A program made the position numbers and the translations under genes. Under the pieces are notes generated by a model. It worked only from the letters and a program-made list of their open reading frames with translations. It searched no databases and had not been told where the DNA came from. This document shows, in pieces, positions 30,279 through 40,530 of a stretch of 64,000 bases of DNA (within the stretch, counting starts at the first letter, position 1; each line of letters opens with the position of its first letter). The stretch lies in NCBI GenBank assembly GCA_947644595.1, contig CANSAE010000009.1, positions 1 to 64,000 on the forward strand. Reading direction: 5' to 3'. This DNA is from an uncultured Clostridia bacterium (lineage in GTDB: Bacteria > Bacillota > Clostridia > Oscillospirales > Oscillospiraceae).

Positions 30279-30341
30279 CATATCATATTATGATATAAAG
30301 CGTTTCCGGCTTCTTTTGTGTTTTGAGGAGGATAAGTTTCT

Positions 30342-33300
30342 ATGAGATTCTTTTTTAGACTAAAAGGAACGCACACTGTGCGTAGCTCATACCAGCATCT
30401 GCAGTATCGTTTCCTGGCAGTGATTTTGTGTATCTGCCTGCTTCTGCCTTATTTGGAGAGTATCACGCAGGCGTGGCTGCCCGATTCCGAGGGCCTGTGC
30501 GAACACCATCAGGTGCATACAGAAAGCTGCGGCTATCTTCCTGAAACTGAAGAAATCCCCTGCCGGCACAGCCATAATGAGCTTTGCGGGTATGATGCTG
30601 CCGCAGGAGCATCGTCGTGTGCGCACATTCATGACGAAAGCTGTGGGTATCGGGCCTCGGCGGCAGCCGTGCCCTGTGCGTTCTCCTGCCCTATTTGTGC
30701 ACAAGACACAGAGGCCTCGGAAACTGCCCTTAATACGTCGGCCGCTTCTGCTGTTAAAAATAAATACGTCAACCAATGGAGCTTTTTAGGCGCTGACGGG
30801 ACACCGTTGACGGAAACGTACATGGCGGTCACGGTGGTTGATTTGAGCAACCGGGACACACTTGCCCGGCGGCTGCTGGGCGCACTGCCCGGAAAGATCC
30901 GCTGCTGGGGCTTTGCCGGTTGGGAACTGACGGCCGCCGGTTTTACTGAGACACCCGAGGTGCAGGTTCCGGCTTATGATGCCGACGGCACGCTCTATCC
31001 TAACGCTGTCTGGGGCACAGTAGAACTGGATTGGGATCTCACGCTTCCCGACACAGTGGAATACGGTCAAAGTTATACGTTCTACGCCACGCCGGTCGAT
31101 AAGGGCACAGGATACGGAATCGTAGTCAATTCGAACGCTGCCGGCGGAGACAACAGCGCCGCGGACCCGCAGCTCATGAGTTTTACGCTCACCCTTCAGG
31201 CTCTGGATCTGTCTGCTCATATCGTGCCAAGTGTCACACCGCCGGATACCCGGGTGGACCTGTTCGACTATCGGGTCGCCACTGACGGCACAATGGGAAA
31301 AGACCTGCTGTCCAAAACGGACCAGCATCAAAATATTGCCCGCACCGGTGAAGCGGATTGGAGTCAGGGTATCAACAGCGGCCGCCTGCTCCTGTTTGGG
31401 GACGGCAACATTCACGCCGGCTACTGGAACAAGGGCGCGGGTGCGAGCTCTGACTACGGAAAAACCTCCGCCGGGATGCCCGGCATTGTAAAACCCCTTC
31501 TGGAAAACGGTTACCCTGTCATTGACACCAACGAGATGAACCATTCCGTTTCTGGGGCAGAGGGGATTTCTGACCATATCCTTTGCGGTGACCATATCGC
31601 ATGGAATGATTATACCAGCGCCAACCCAAAGAATATCAGCGATACTGTCATCAACAAGTGGACCGCCGCGCAAAATGACGCGTCTTTGGACTATCTGTTC
31701 GATCCGGGGACTGAAAACGCTTTCAAGCGCTCCTATCCCGATGTGACCGGGCTGTTCCAAATCGATGACAACGGCTATTATTACTACAACATGCGCCGAA
31801 ACTTTGCGGAATTTGACGGGGATCACCATTTTATTCTCTATGACGCCCCCGCCGTGGACCGCACAGACGGCCTTTATGACGATGCCAGCGGCTCTTGGTC
31901 CGAGACCCGGAGCATCGGCAACTTCCTTCCCTTCAACACCGGCGCGGAAGTGTTCACCGGGGTCGATGAAGACGGAAAGCTTGTCAACGACGCTACCATT
32001 CAAAGCAATCATACAGGCGCACTTACCGCAAATCATCACCTGGGAATGACTCTTACCATAGACTTCCGCCAGCCCGACAACGGAAAAATCAACATGGGCG
32101 CCGACGGTATGGTTCCCATGTCCTTCCAGTTCTCCGGCGATGATGACGTGTGGATCTTCATCGATGACGTATTGGTTTTGGATCTGGGCGGCATCCACAG
32201 TGAGATCTACGGCACCATTGATTTTTCCACCGGCGCGGTCTCTGTGGGCCAGAGCTGGAAAACCAACGGATTCCCCTATCTGCCCAATGGGACCGTGGAT
32301 GTGGACGCCTTGCATGCCAATGCCATTCGGGACTATGACACCACGTTAAAAGCACTGTTCACCGCGGTCGGACGCGCAGGAAGCGATACCGAGTGGAACG
32401 GCGATACCTTTGCCAGCAACACATCTCACACTCTGAGAATGTTCTATCTGGAGCGGGGCAACTATGATTCCAGTCTGGCTGTGCGCTTTAACCTGCAGTC
32501 CCGGCTGTACCAGCAGATCAAAAAGGTAGACCAAAACGGCAGCCCCATCGACGGCGTGGTCTTTGATCTGTATGAGGCCGGGCTGACGGATGCCGATGCG
32601 GAAGGTGCGGTTTTGTGTACCAACACCAGCAATCACCGCAATCTTTACATCGCGCAAAGCGGTGACTCTCCTGTCGCCGAATTGACCACGGGGGTTGACG
32701 GCACGGCACGGTTTTTGGACCTCTCCAAACCCATTTATGATGCCTTTGGCAATGTAACGGAATATGAGCCCTTCAATTTTGCTGACCGACAGGGAGTCTA
32801 TTACCTTTTGACGGAACGCCACGCACCGGACGGTTATCGGCTTTTGCCCATTGATGTGGCACTGGAATTCCATCGGGAAACTACAACGCTCACCGTCGCC
32901 AACCGTTGGAGTACCGGCGCTTATGCCAGTGCGGTCTCCTCCATCATCGGCAGCGGCGCAATCACTTATGGACATTTTGCCGATGAATCCGGGAACATTG
33001 AACCCAATCCTGACCGTCCGGTCAGTCAGGCGAAGCAACGGGACGGTCTCGTGGTCGCCATCCCCATGCTGCGCCAAGGTACGACCGGGAATACCTGGTT
33101 GGCCCTGTACGGCAGCAATGTGGACGGCTTCCATACATCTCAGTCCGGCATGAACTCCGCGGTGGACGAGGCCATCGTGTCCGCCTGGCGGGATGCCGTG
33201 CTCAGTGCCGCGTTGTATCAGGCGGCTGATGAAAGTCCGAATGCTCCTCACTGGCATCTGTGTTGGAACGGGGAAAACCGCCGCCTGGAGGGCACGCTCA

Positions 33301-35108
33301 GCGACCTGCCCGGTATGGCCAGCCGCTTCCGGCTGAATAATGAAAACGGCGATATGCGTATGGTCTACGGCATCATTGAGCCCGCTGCCCTGAATGCCCT
33401 GGGCATTACCGGGCGCAATGCCGACGAGCGGTACGAACAGCTCGGTGAATATGTGCGAAATCACGGGGTCTCTGAGGCTCTGGCCGCGATCAAAGCTGTA
33501 AACACCCAAAACACCGGCAGCGGAATGGGCTTCAGCTTTCTGAACGTTGACCAGTTCAACCGGGATTTCCGCTCCCTGATCTACATTCCCAATGAACAGC
33601 GGGAGCTGCGGGTACAAAAGGTGGACCAAGATGGGCACGGTCTCAACGGTGCAACTTTTGGATTGTACCGCGATACGGCCTGTACGCAGTTAGCTGCGTC
33701 CGGCGTCACCGCCAATGTAGATGGGCAGGACGGCATCCTTGTGTTTTCACCCCGAGCTTCCGACACGGACGGCTCTGCCACCATCGCCTGGGCCAATTCC
33801 CCCGATACGGAATACTATCTGAAAGAGCTTTCCGCACCTGCGGGATATGAAATCAATCCCACAGTCGTCCCCATCATCGTAGGTATCTATTCCATTTACG
33901 CAGATGCCGGCACTCCGGATGACGGCATCACCGTTATGGCAGGTGTGGGAAAACTGGCACAGACCATGACCAAATACGCCAGCGACGGTGACGTGAACAT
34001 CACGCTGCGGGATATCACAGCTGTGATGCAGACCCAGCCATCTTCCCGATTTTCCCTGACAGGATGGCAGGACGCGCTACTGGATGGAACCGATATTCCC
34101 AGAAGCATGAACCTGCATTATGGGAAAAATGCCGTCGTGGACTACGGGCTTCACGATGAGGACGGCGGAAAGCAGGTGCAGCCGTTCTTCGTCACGGATA
34201 CCGGCTTCATTCGCACGCGCATCATTCAAAATGAGGCAGCACTTACCGGCGCCCAATATCCCGGTGCGGACAACCGTGCAAATTATGATCTGCTCAAAAC
34301 CGATCAGGGCGAACTGATTGACGTAACCAGCTTGTTCAGTTTGCTGAATGTTGTGGTTGTCACGGACCATGAGGAACAGGACACGCAGACAGGTATCTTG
34401 TCCATTCAAAAGCAAGTGACAGGCAGCACCCTCACCACATCCGATTACACCAGGAATTTTCCGTTCACCGTCCGGCTGACAGATACCCAAGGAGCCGAAT
34501 TGACGGACCAATATTTCTATCGGGGCAGAGATAAATCTGGCTATCTGCGCAGCGGCGATACGCTTCTTTTGCACCATGACGATTGGGTAAATATCCAAGG
34601 CTTGCCGGAAGGTACCCGTTTTACCGTTACCGAAGCAGCTTTTGACGGATGGTTTATGTCGCCGGCCTCCGGATGCATTTCCGGCAGTATTCAAAAAGGC
34701 CAAACCATCGAAGCACAATTTCTCAACAGCAAGGACCCAGTACAGCCAACGCCTCCGCCGGTAATCGTCCCGGATCCAACTCCAACACCTTCTCCCTCCC
34801 CAACACCGTCGCCAAATCCGACACCCACACCCACGCCGGACCGTCCCATAGAATTGCCGGACCCCAATAATCCGGACAGCCCGGACATCATTACGATTTA
34901 TGAAAACGACGTGCCCAAAACCTACAGAAAGGTCTGGGACCCCGTGGATGAAGAATGGGAGTATATTTTGGATGAGGACGTTCCGTTGGATTATATCCCC
35001 GCTACCGGTGAAGCGCCGGTCGTTGCGGTACTGAGCGCCGTATGCATAGTCTCCCTGGCTGGTATTTACTTCCTTCTCAGGCCGTCCCGGCGAAACCCAA
35101 AGCAATAA
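30342..35108 (+). CDS. sortase-anchored fibro-slime/SpaA-domain adhesin
   Basis: 1588 residues. A signal region (about 22-45) is followed by three Cys/His repeats of type CxHxHxxxCGY (53-65, 74-84, 93-103) and a CAFSCPIC knot (112-119). A long region then includes a fibro-slime domain (about 480-635, with GYYYYNMRRNFAEFDG and FSGDDDVWIFIDDVLVLDLGG). Prealbumin-like SpaA/Cna-B domains start at about 721 (KKVDQNGSPIDGVVFDLYE), 1088 and 1352; these usually carry internal isopeptide bonds. A Pro/Thr-rich wall-spanning stretch (about 1467-1510) leads to the sorting signal IPATGE at about 1550, a membrane helix and a basic tail. Ribosome site GAGGAGG. The likely partner is the class B sortase at 40934. 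Confidence 0.92.
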   Translation: MRFFFRLKGTHTVRSSYQHLQYRFLAVILCICLLLPYLESITQAWLPDSEGLCEHHQVHTESCGYLPETEEIPCRHSHNELCGYDAAAGASSCAHIHDESCGYRASAAAVPCAFSCPICAQDTEASETALNTSAASAVKNKYVNQWSFLGADGTPLTETYMAVTVVDLSNRDTLARRLLGALPGKIRCWGFAGWELTAAGFTETPEVQVPAYDADGTLYPNAVWGTVELDWDLTLPDTVEYGQSYTFYATPVDKGTGYGIVVNSNAAGGDNSAADPQLMSFTLTLQALDLSAHIVPSVTPPDTRVDLFDYRVATDGTMGKDLLSKTDQHQNIARTGEADWSQGINSGRLLLFGDGNIHAGYWNKGAGASSDYGKTSAGMPGIVKPLLENGYPVIDTNEMNHSVSGAEGISDHILCGDHIAWNDYTSANPKNISDTVINKWTAAQNDASLDYLFDPGTENAFKRSYPDVTGLFQIDDNGYYYYNMRRNFAEFDGDHHFILYDAPAVDRTDGLYDDASGSWSETRSIGNFLPFNTGAEVFTGVDEDGKLVNDATIQSNHTGALTANHHLGMTLTIDFRQPDNGKINMGADGMVPMSFQFSGDDDVWIFIDDVLVLDLGGIHSEIYGTIDFSTGAVSVGQSWKTNGFPYLPNGTVDVDALHANAIRDYDTTLKALFTAVGRAGSDTEWNGDTFASNTSHTLRMFYLERGNYDSSLAVRFNLQSRLYQQIKKVDQNGSPIDGVVFDLYEAGLTDADAEGAVLCTNTSNHRNLYIAQSGDSPVAELTTGVDGTARFLDLSKPIYDAFGNVTEYEPFNFADRQGVYYLLTERHAPDGYRLLPIDVALEFHRETTTLTVANRWSTGAYASAVSSIIGSGAITYGHFADESGNIEPNPDRPVSQAKQRDGLVVAIPMLRQGTTGNTWLALYGSNVDGFHTSQSGMNSAVDEAIVSAWRDAVLSAALYQAADESPNAPHWHLCWNGENRRLEGTLSDLPGMASRFRLNNENGDMRMVYGIIEPAALNALGITGRNADERYEQLGEYVRNHGVSEALAAIKAVNTQNTGSGMGFSFLNVDQFNRDFRSLIYIPNEQRELRVQKVDQDGHGLNGATFGLYRDTACTQLAASGVTANVDGQDGILVFSPRASDTDGSATIAWANSPDTEYYLKELSAPAGYEINPTVVPIIVGIYSIYADAGTPDDGITVMAGVGKLAQTMTKYASDGDVNITLRDITAVMQTQPSSRFSLTGWQDALLDGTDIPRSMNLHYGKNAVVDYGLHDEDGGKQVQPFFVTDTGFIRTRIIQNEAALTGAQYPGADNRANYDLLKTDQGELIDVTSLFSLLNVVVVTDHEEQDTQTGILSIQKQVTGSTLTTSDYTRNFPFTVRLTDTQGAELTDQYFYRGRDKSGYLRSGDTLLLHHDDWVNIQGLPEGTRFTVTEAAFDGWFMSPASGCISGSIQKGQTIEAQFLNSKDPVQPTPPPVIVPDPTPTPSPSPTPSPNPTPTPTPDRPIELPDPNNPDSPDIITIYENDVPKTYRKVWDPVDEEWEYILDEDVPLDYIPATGEAPVVAVLSAVCIVSLAGIYFLLRPSRRNPKQ

Positions 35109-35123
35109 TACGCTATGAAAAGT

Positions 35124-35155
35124 GCCGCCTGAATGAACAGGCGGCGCTTTGTTTT
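35124..35155 (+). terminator. terminator of the fibro-slime adhesin
   Basis: An 8-bp GC stem (35124-35131 with 35138-35145) followed by GCTTTGTTTT. Confidence 0.8.
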
Positions 35156-35217
35156 GTCAAATCAACAGATTGCCCTGTCAAACCGCGAAAAAGTTCTGAA
35201 TTTATTGAAAATGAGTC

Positions 35218-35245
35218 TTTACAAATCCAAATTCTGTGGTATAAT
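35218..35245 (+). promoter_or_regulatory. promoter of tRNA-Ala
   Basis: TTTACA (35218-35223), 16-base spacer, TATAAT (35240-35245), 14 bases before the tRNA. Confidence 0.7.
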
Positions 35246-35259
35246 GATATGCGTCTTGT

Positions 35260-35335
35260 GGGGGCGTAGCTCAGCTGGGAGAGCGTACGGTTCGCATCCG
35301 TAAGGTCGAGAGTTCGATCCTCTTCGTCTCCACCA
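35260..35335 (+). tRNA. tRNA-Ala (anticodon CGC)
   Basis: A complete cloverleaf: acceptor GGGGGCG/CGTCTCC with two GU pairs, D arm GCTC...GAGC, anticodon stem TACGG/CCGTA with loop TTCGCAT (anticodon CGC, reads GCG), T arm GAGAG-TTCGATC-CTCTT, discriminator A and an encoded CCA. It stands alone with its own promoter and terminator, between two giant surface-protein genes. tRNA genes often mark island borders, but no duplicated 3' end was seen. Confidence 0.95.
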
Positions 35336-35336
35336 T

Positions 35337-35384
35337 AAAAAAGGAAATCCGAATCCTTAAAAAGGATTCGGATTTCCTTTTTTA
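35337..35384 (+). terminator. terminator of tRNA-Ala
   Basis: An almost perfect 20-bp stem (arms about 35337-35358 and 35362-35383) ending in a T run. Confidence 0.9.
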
Positions 35385-35421
35385 TTTTCCGTACGGCCGC
35401 GTCATTCCTCAAAAAATATTT

Positions 35422-35454
35422 AAAAAGAGGGCATGGGAATCTTCCCATGCCCTC
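35422..35454 (-). terminator. terminator of the LPMTG adhesin
   Basis: A 13-bp stem (35427-35439 with 35442-35454) followed on the minus strand by TTTTT. A second small hairpin (CCCCAC/GTGGGG, 35454-35470) precedes it. Confidence 0.9.
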
Positions 35455-35493
35455 CCCACGTTCGGTGGGGCTTGTGCTTAAGCTCTATCGTAC

Positions 35494-38400
35494 TTAGGTT
35501 TCTTTATCCCGCTTCCTTCTCTTGCCGGAAACCGCAAGAATCATCAGTCCCGCACCGGAAATGCTCAGGGCCGCGAACCACAGGAACAGGGTATCCCCTG
35601 TCATGGGCAGGTCAGCCAGCGGAACTTCTTCATCAAACAGGTCTTCGGTAGGCAAGTCAGCCAGAGGTACATCCGGGTCAGGGATGTCGGGATTTTCTGG
35701 GGTATCACCATAGCTGTTGGTCACCGTAAAGGTATTCCCCTCACGCATCACGGAAGATATATAGCCGACAGGCACTTCCGCTTCGGAAACCGTCCAGTTT
35801 CCGCCAGCGTCCAGATTATGCCAAGTATAGGCCCAGCCCGTGTCCGCGTTCAGGGTAACGGAGCTGTAAACAGCGCCATCCTCCAAAAGCTGTAAGGTGA
35901 TGCTGGTGGGACGGTTCGCAGGATCATCTCCCACCCAATTCTTGCAAACGGTGATGTTCGTCGTCGCCGGAGCATAATAACTTCTGCTGTTTTCAAATTC
36001 CACCGCGGACACGGCTTCATCGTCGATGATGCCTTCATTATTTTTAGCTGTAGTGGCGTAATCTTCCTGATTCGCTTCCACTTCCGTCACAATGTAGGTC
36101 GTGCCGACGGGAAGTCCCTTGATGAGGACAGACTGGCGGTGTTTCAGCGTGAGTTGGAAGGTGATGGTACCCTCCTCCGGAATCGGCAGTTCTTCGCCCT
36201 CTTCCACTTCGGGCACATACTTCTCCAAATCTATGGGAATTATGATTTGTTCCTCTGTGGTCTCCCCAGTCTCATCATTGACCGTCTGCACAGGCATAGT
36301 GACCTCTGCATCATAGTCATCAGACAGCAGGACATAAGCGGCAGGCGCCTTCAGGGTCAGCAGGAAGTGCCAGTCACGATCATTCTGCCCTGCATTGCCG
36401 GAGACGAGCTTGCTCAGGCGCAGATCGCCCACATGGCGCCTGTAATGGTTGACCGCCGTCACTGCAACTGTCTGACTATCATCAGAAGCGCCCTCCACGA
36501 ACACCTGGAAGCCGGGGGCTTCCGCGTCATAATCATCACCGGAGAAGGTAACCCGTTCGAACGCATAGTCCTCCAGAGTTTCCCGTTCAGTCTCCACGAT
36601 GGTATACACGCCCCGTGGCAATGCGCCGGTAGAAACCGTGCTGCCATCAGCCTTTACACGCAAAGTGGCTACGGCATCCGCTGTGGTATCCGTACCCGCG
36701 TAGACCGCAAAGGTGAATACTTTACCATCAAAACGGTGGTCGTCAGGACGCACGTCCAGCTCCAGCGCCTTTGTGAGACTGATATGCCCCCGATTGACCT
36801 CATTGGTCACCGTGAGGGACTGATTCGCTACGTCTGTCGCGCAATCCCAGTGGTTGACCCAGGAGGTTTGCAGGCCGGAACCGGTGAAGGTGGTATTTCC
36901 GAATGTCTTAGACACTGTAATTGTCCACTTCCCGGTACTGGGTTTATAATTGTCAGGGGCTTTGGACTCTGTCATTGTCCAAACGCCGGGCGTCAGCCCA
37001 GTGATGGTCACGCTGCCGTCATCCGCTGTGGTGAAGGTTTTCGTCACATTTCCGTCTGTCAAGGTAAATTCCGCGCCGGACAATTTGAGTTCATTGCTCC
37101 GACTGTCTACCTTGGTCAGGGTAAAGCCGGTACTGCCTTCATTTATGGCAGGGAGCCAAGTGTTTTCCAGCACCATGCCATTTTCCGTGACGCCCCAGCC
37201 GCCCAGTACTGCGCCGGATGCTGCGGTTACAACAAACACATTGTCGTTGTTTTCCATCTTCGCCGCATGAATGCCGGTAGAATAATTGACGCTGACTTCC
37301 TTTACTGCGTAGGTATACGGTGCCCGCTCACTGTCATAAGCGGGAAGCTTTCCCCAGCTATGAGACCAGCTACCATTCTCAGTCAACTGCTCGGCTGCAC
37401 CGTAAGGCTCTCCGTTCCGATACAGCTGTACCGTAACGGAATCTGGCATCACGCTGCCCGTGCCGTGCCAGGATTTTGTAACTTTGACCTCGGATTCCTG
37501 CACCTTGTAATAGCTATTGTTCACCGTCACAGTCTGGCCGGAGGCAGTGCCCTGCGCATTCTCAATGCTCCCTTTTGTCCAGCCTTCGCCCAAATCGTCA
37601 GGCTCGGTCACGGTATAAGTCACCGCATCCGTTGGAATACCGGTGATTCCGGCAGATTCGCCGTTTTTCAGATAGAAGGTATACACACCGTTGGGGGTGT
37701 ATACAGCCGTCTCAGTGCCATTGGGCACTTCCACAGGCGTTCCGCTTCCATCTCCAAGGGTCGCCACGATTTTGAACGAGGCGCTCGGCGCCGACTGGCT
37801 GGTGCTGTCAACCGGAGCAACGACTTTCTTCACGGTCAGGTCGGTCGTGCTGCGCTCGTTGGTACAAGTGACCGCAAAGGTCCTGCCGGCAGTGTCAATG
37901 GTGCCGGACGGGCTGTCTCCGCTCCATTTCGCCGTGTAGCCACTGGGCGTGGCTTCAGACACACTGTAGCTGATGCCCTTGGGAATGTTGTTGATAACAG
38001 CAGTCTCACCGGCCCGCAGTTGGAAGGTATACGTTCCATTGCCATTGTACTGGTCGGCATCTTTGGACGTTTTAGGCTCGCTGCTGCTCCCCAGCACTAC
38101 TGTAAAAGTAAATTGTTCGCCTGCCTCAGCAGGACCGGTCACAGCTTTGGTAACCGTCAGGCTGCCATACTCCATTTTGTTGGTGAAGTTGGCACTGCCG
38201 GACAGAGTGATGGCGCTTCCGCTCACATCGGCGGCGTCGGCGATTTCTTTTCCGTTGATGCTCACGGTAGCCGATTTTAACGTGTCGCTGTACGTATAAA
38301 CGGTCACCTTGGTTGAATTACCCGATGTAGTGATCGTTTTTTGGGTACTGCTTCTCGTTGCATGCAGGACGATCGTCCGATCGGTCTCGTCATAGCACAT

Positions 38401-40467
38401 ACCGGGTTTGTCGCCTTTGACTTCGCGGAGCGTCAGCGTGGCAGAAACATCGCCTGTGTTCTTATCCTCGCCAAACAGGACAGATGTCAGAATATCCGTG
38501 AATCGGATATTCCCTGCACTATCACTGACCGCCGTGGCGATCACAGTGCTCTCCTTCAGCAACTGGAAGGTGTAGCCCGCTTTGCTGCTGTCCGCTTCGT
38601 TGCGCCCTCCGCTCACGGTCTTAGCGGCGTTCAGGTCAATTTTTGTGTCGGAGTAAGTAAACTTCTCTGAGTACTCGCCAAAGGTCAAAATACCGTTGAC
38701 GCCGATACCGCCGCCGTGCATACCGGAAGTATTTCCACTGATGACGACTTTATAGCCCTGCAAGGTATCCGCCTTGGCTTTCACCTCGTCGGGATTTGTT
38801 ACCTTCAAGCTGAGAAGACCGCGAACGATCAAGGGGTCTGTCTCAGTCGTGGACACATCACCGGTGAACACATTGGAATTCGCAGCTTCCTTAATCACAG
38901 CAGAGCCCTGCCAACTGGCAATTCCACCGTTTAACGAGCGGGAGCCGATCACACTGTAACCGGAGACAAAATAATCCGCTCCGTTCGTTTTGATCCCGTT
39001 GGTCCACGTCAAGCCGTCATGGTCTACTTTTTTGTTGCTCAATCCATCCCCGCCGCCCGCCGTATTGGTGGCGGTGTTGCTGTAAATGGCCGCTGTATCC
39101 GGAGACAGGTTGGACACTACGCCGTGCAGGCAGCCGCCGATTCCGCCGCCCAGACCCTGGGCAATATTCCCGGTAACTACCGCATTGATGATGCTCATTT
39201 TACCGCTGGAATTAACATATACTCCGCCGCCGCCAAGGTCTGTCGTGGTTTTGGTTTCGTTACCGGAAACGGTGATATTCCCGTTTTGAGGATCGATCAC
39301 GCCGTTGCCGTAGCAGAAGATGCCGCCGCCTTCGTGCGCAATAGCAGTATTCTCCGTGACGGAACCGCCCGTCATCTCAAAGGATGCCGGGTGCAGCGCA
39401 TTGTCTGCATCACGATATACATTATCGATGAAGATGCCGCCGCCGGCTTCCGCCTGGTTGCCGGTAACAAAGCCGCCCCGCATCACCAAATTCGAATCGG
39501 GCGCAACATAGATTCCGCCGCCAACTTTTCCGAAGCTTTTATGCGCAGTGCCCGTACCGCCGGTAACGGTAACATTGCCTTCAAGAATGACCGTAGCGCC
39601 GTCTTTCACAACGATGGCGCTGCCCTTTCCGTCGGCATTGATGGTGCCGTCGCCTTTGATCGTCACCGTATGCGGTCCACCGAATACGAGACGGCCTTTC
39701 CACTCATAACCGCCGACAAGCTCAATGGTATGAGCCCCATCCTTCCGCTCAAAGTAAGTCCATGCGGAAATATCCGTCTCATCGCACTGGATATACGCTT
39801 CCGCCACCGGCGCCGCGTCGCCGGTGACCAGGATCTTCCAAGTCACAGTGACGGTCTCGACAACAGCGGGGGGCTGCGCCGCCTCGTTGTTCTCAGATTC
39901 TGGCATAGGTGCATCAGACATCTCAGCCGAAGGCTCCTGAGGAATACCGGCATCGGGTATTTCCGTATCAGTCACTTCGGGCGCAGGCACCGTGTCCGCA
40001 GAAGACAGTGCCGCATCTGCGTTAGGTTCTTCCTCTACATTGAGGTCTGCCGCTTCCATCGTTTCAGGCAGAAAGACGGCAGCGTCCTCAGCGGGGGCTG
40101 CGGAAACAGGATGCGCTTCATAAGTGAAACTTACCTCCACCATTGCCGCATCGCCGGCAGGTTCATAGAAAACGGCATTGCCATTTTCCTCTATGGTCAT
40201 CACCTGAGTGCCATCCTCCCAAGTCCCCTGCGCGCACCAAGTGCCGGAGGCACTCAAAGCAACAGGATCCTTGGGATATTCTTCCATCAGGAATGACCCA
40301 AAGCCAGGGTACTCTATAGGATATTGGATCCCATTTTCCGGATCCGCAACATTCAGCGGGATATTGAGATCATAACCCGCTTCACTCTCTACTGCAAATA
40401 CGGAAATGTTCACCAGGCTTAAGCACATCACCAAGGACAAAAATAAAGCGAATATGCGTCTGCTCAT
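35494..40467 (-). CDS. sortase-anchored beta-helix/Cna-B adhesin (LPMTG)
   Basis: 1657 residues from the ATG at 40467, with AAGGAAAT at 10 bases; longer readings run through riboswitch RNA and are not real. Signal peptide 1-25. An acidic Pro-rich spacer (about 110-190) is followed by a right-handed beta-helix-like region (about 240-600) with repeated GGGIY, GGGIF and GGGVY turns. From about 770 to 1600 there are at least seven SpaA/Cna-B type domains, for example SLTVTKAVTG, SEVKVTKSWHG, GFTLTKVD, HISLTKALE and NITVCKNWVG. The segment VPLADLP occurs twice, the second copy as the sorting signal LPMTG at about 1618, then a membrane helix and RKRRKR-like tail. Its 5' region carries three c-di-GMP-I riboswitches, so expression should follow c-di-GMP. 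Anchoring is presumably by the adjacent class B sortase. Confidence 0.93.
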   Translation of the reverse strand: MSRRIFALFLSLVMCLSLVNISVFAVESEAGYDLNIPLNVADPENGIQYPIEYPGFGSFLMEEYPKDPVALSASGTWCAQGTWEDGTQVMTIEENGNAVFYEPAGDAAMVEVSFTYEAHPVSAAPAEDAAVFLPETMEAADLNVEEEPNADAALSSADTVPAPEVTDTEIPDAGIPQEPSAEMSDAPMPESENNEAAQPPAVVETVTVTWKILVTGDAAPVAEAYIQCDETDISAWTYFERKDGAHTIELVGGYEWKGRLVFGGPHTVTIKGDGTINADGKGSAIVVKDGATVILEGNVTVTGGTGTAHKSFGKVGGGIYVAPDSNLVMRGGFVTGNQAEAGGGIFIDNVYRDADNALHPASFEMTGGSVTENTAIAHEGGGIFCYGNGVIDPQNGNITVSGNETKTTTDLGGGGVYVNSSGKMSIINAVVTGNIAQGLGGGIGGCLHGVVSNLSPDTAAIYSNTATNTAGGGDGLSNKKVDHDGLTWTNGIKTNGADYFVSGYSVIGSRSLNGGIASWQGSAVIKEAANSNVFTGDVSTTETDPLIVRGLLSLKVTNPDEVKAKADTLQGYKVVISGNTSGMHGGGIGVNGILTFGEYSEKFTYSDTKIDLNAAKTVSGGRNEADSSKAGYTFQLLKESTVIATAVSDSAGNIRFTDILTSVLFGEDKNTGDVSATLTLREVKGDKPGMCYDETDRTIVLHATRSSTQKTITTSGNSTKVTVYTYSDTLKSATVSINGKEIADAADVSGSAITLSGSANFTNKMEYGSLTVTKAVTGPAEAGEQFTFTVVLGSSSEPKTSKDADQYNGNGTYTFQLRAGETAVINNIPKGISYSVSEATPSGYTAKWSGDSPSGTIDTAGRTFAVTCTNERSTTDLTVKKVVAPVDSTSQSAPSASFKIVATLGDGSGTPVEVPNGTETAVYTPNGVYTFYLKNGESAGITGIPTDAVTYTVTEPDDLGEGWTKGSIENAQGTASGQTVTVNNSYYKVQESEVKVTKSWHGTGSVMPDSVTVQLYRNGEPYGAAEQLTENGSWSHSWGKLPAYDSERAPYTYAVKEVSVNYSTGIHAAKMENNDNVFVVTAASGAVLGGWGVTENGMVLENTWLPAINEGSTGFTLTKVDSRSNELKLSGAEFTLTDGNVTKTFTTADDGSVTITGLTPGVWTMTESKAPDNYKPSTGKWTITVSKTFGNTTFTGSGLQTSWVNHWDCATDVANQSLTVTNEVNRGHISLTKALELDVRPDDHRFDGKVFTFAVYAGTDTTADAVATLRVKADGSTVSTGALPRGVYTIVETERETLEDYAFERVTFSGDDYDAEAPGFQVFVEGASDDSQTVAVTAVNHYRRHVGDLRLSKLVSGNAGQNDRDWHFLLTLKAPAAYVLLSDDYDAEVTMPVQTVNDETGETTEEQIIIPIDLEKYVPEVEEGEELPIPEEGTITFQLTLKHRQSVLIKGLPVGTTYIVTEVEANQEDYATTAKNNEGIIDDEAVSAVEFENSRSYYAPATTNITVCKNWVGDDPANRPTSITLQLLEDGAVYSSVTLNADTGWAYTWHNLDAGGNWTVSEAEVPVGYISSVMREGNTFTVTNSYGDTPENPDIPDPDVPLADLPTEDLFDEEVPLADLPMTGDTLFLWFAALSISGAGLMILAVSGKRRKRDKET

Positions 40468-40530
40468 AGTTTTAATTTCCTTCAAATAAATCTTCCTTTC
40501 TTTGCGGTATGTCTCGGATGCAAAGTATCC

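Noticed and set aside
30786..33638. Two long minus-strand frames (509 and 430 codons)
   Set aside because: Antisense to the fibro-slime adhesin, whose domains are unambiguous.
36139..38280. 713-codon plus-strand frame
   Set aside because: Antisense to the LPMTG adhesin; no ribosome site or known motifs.
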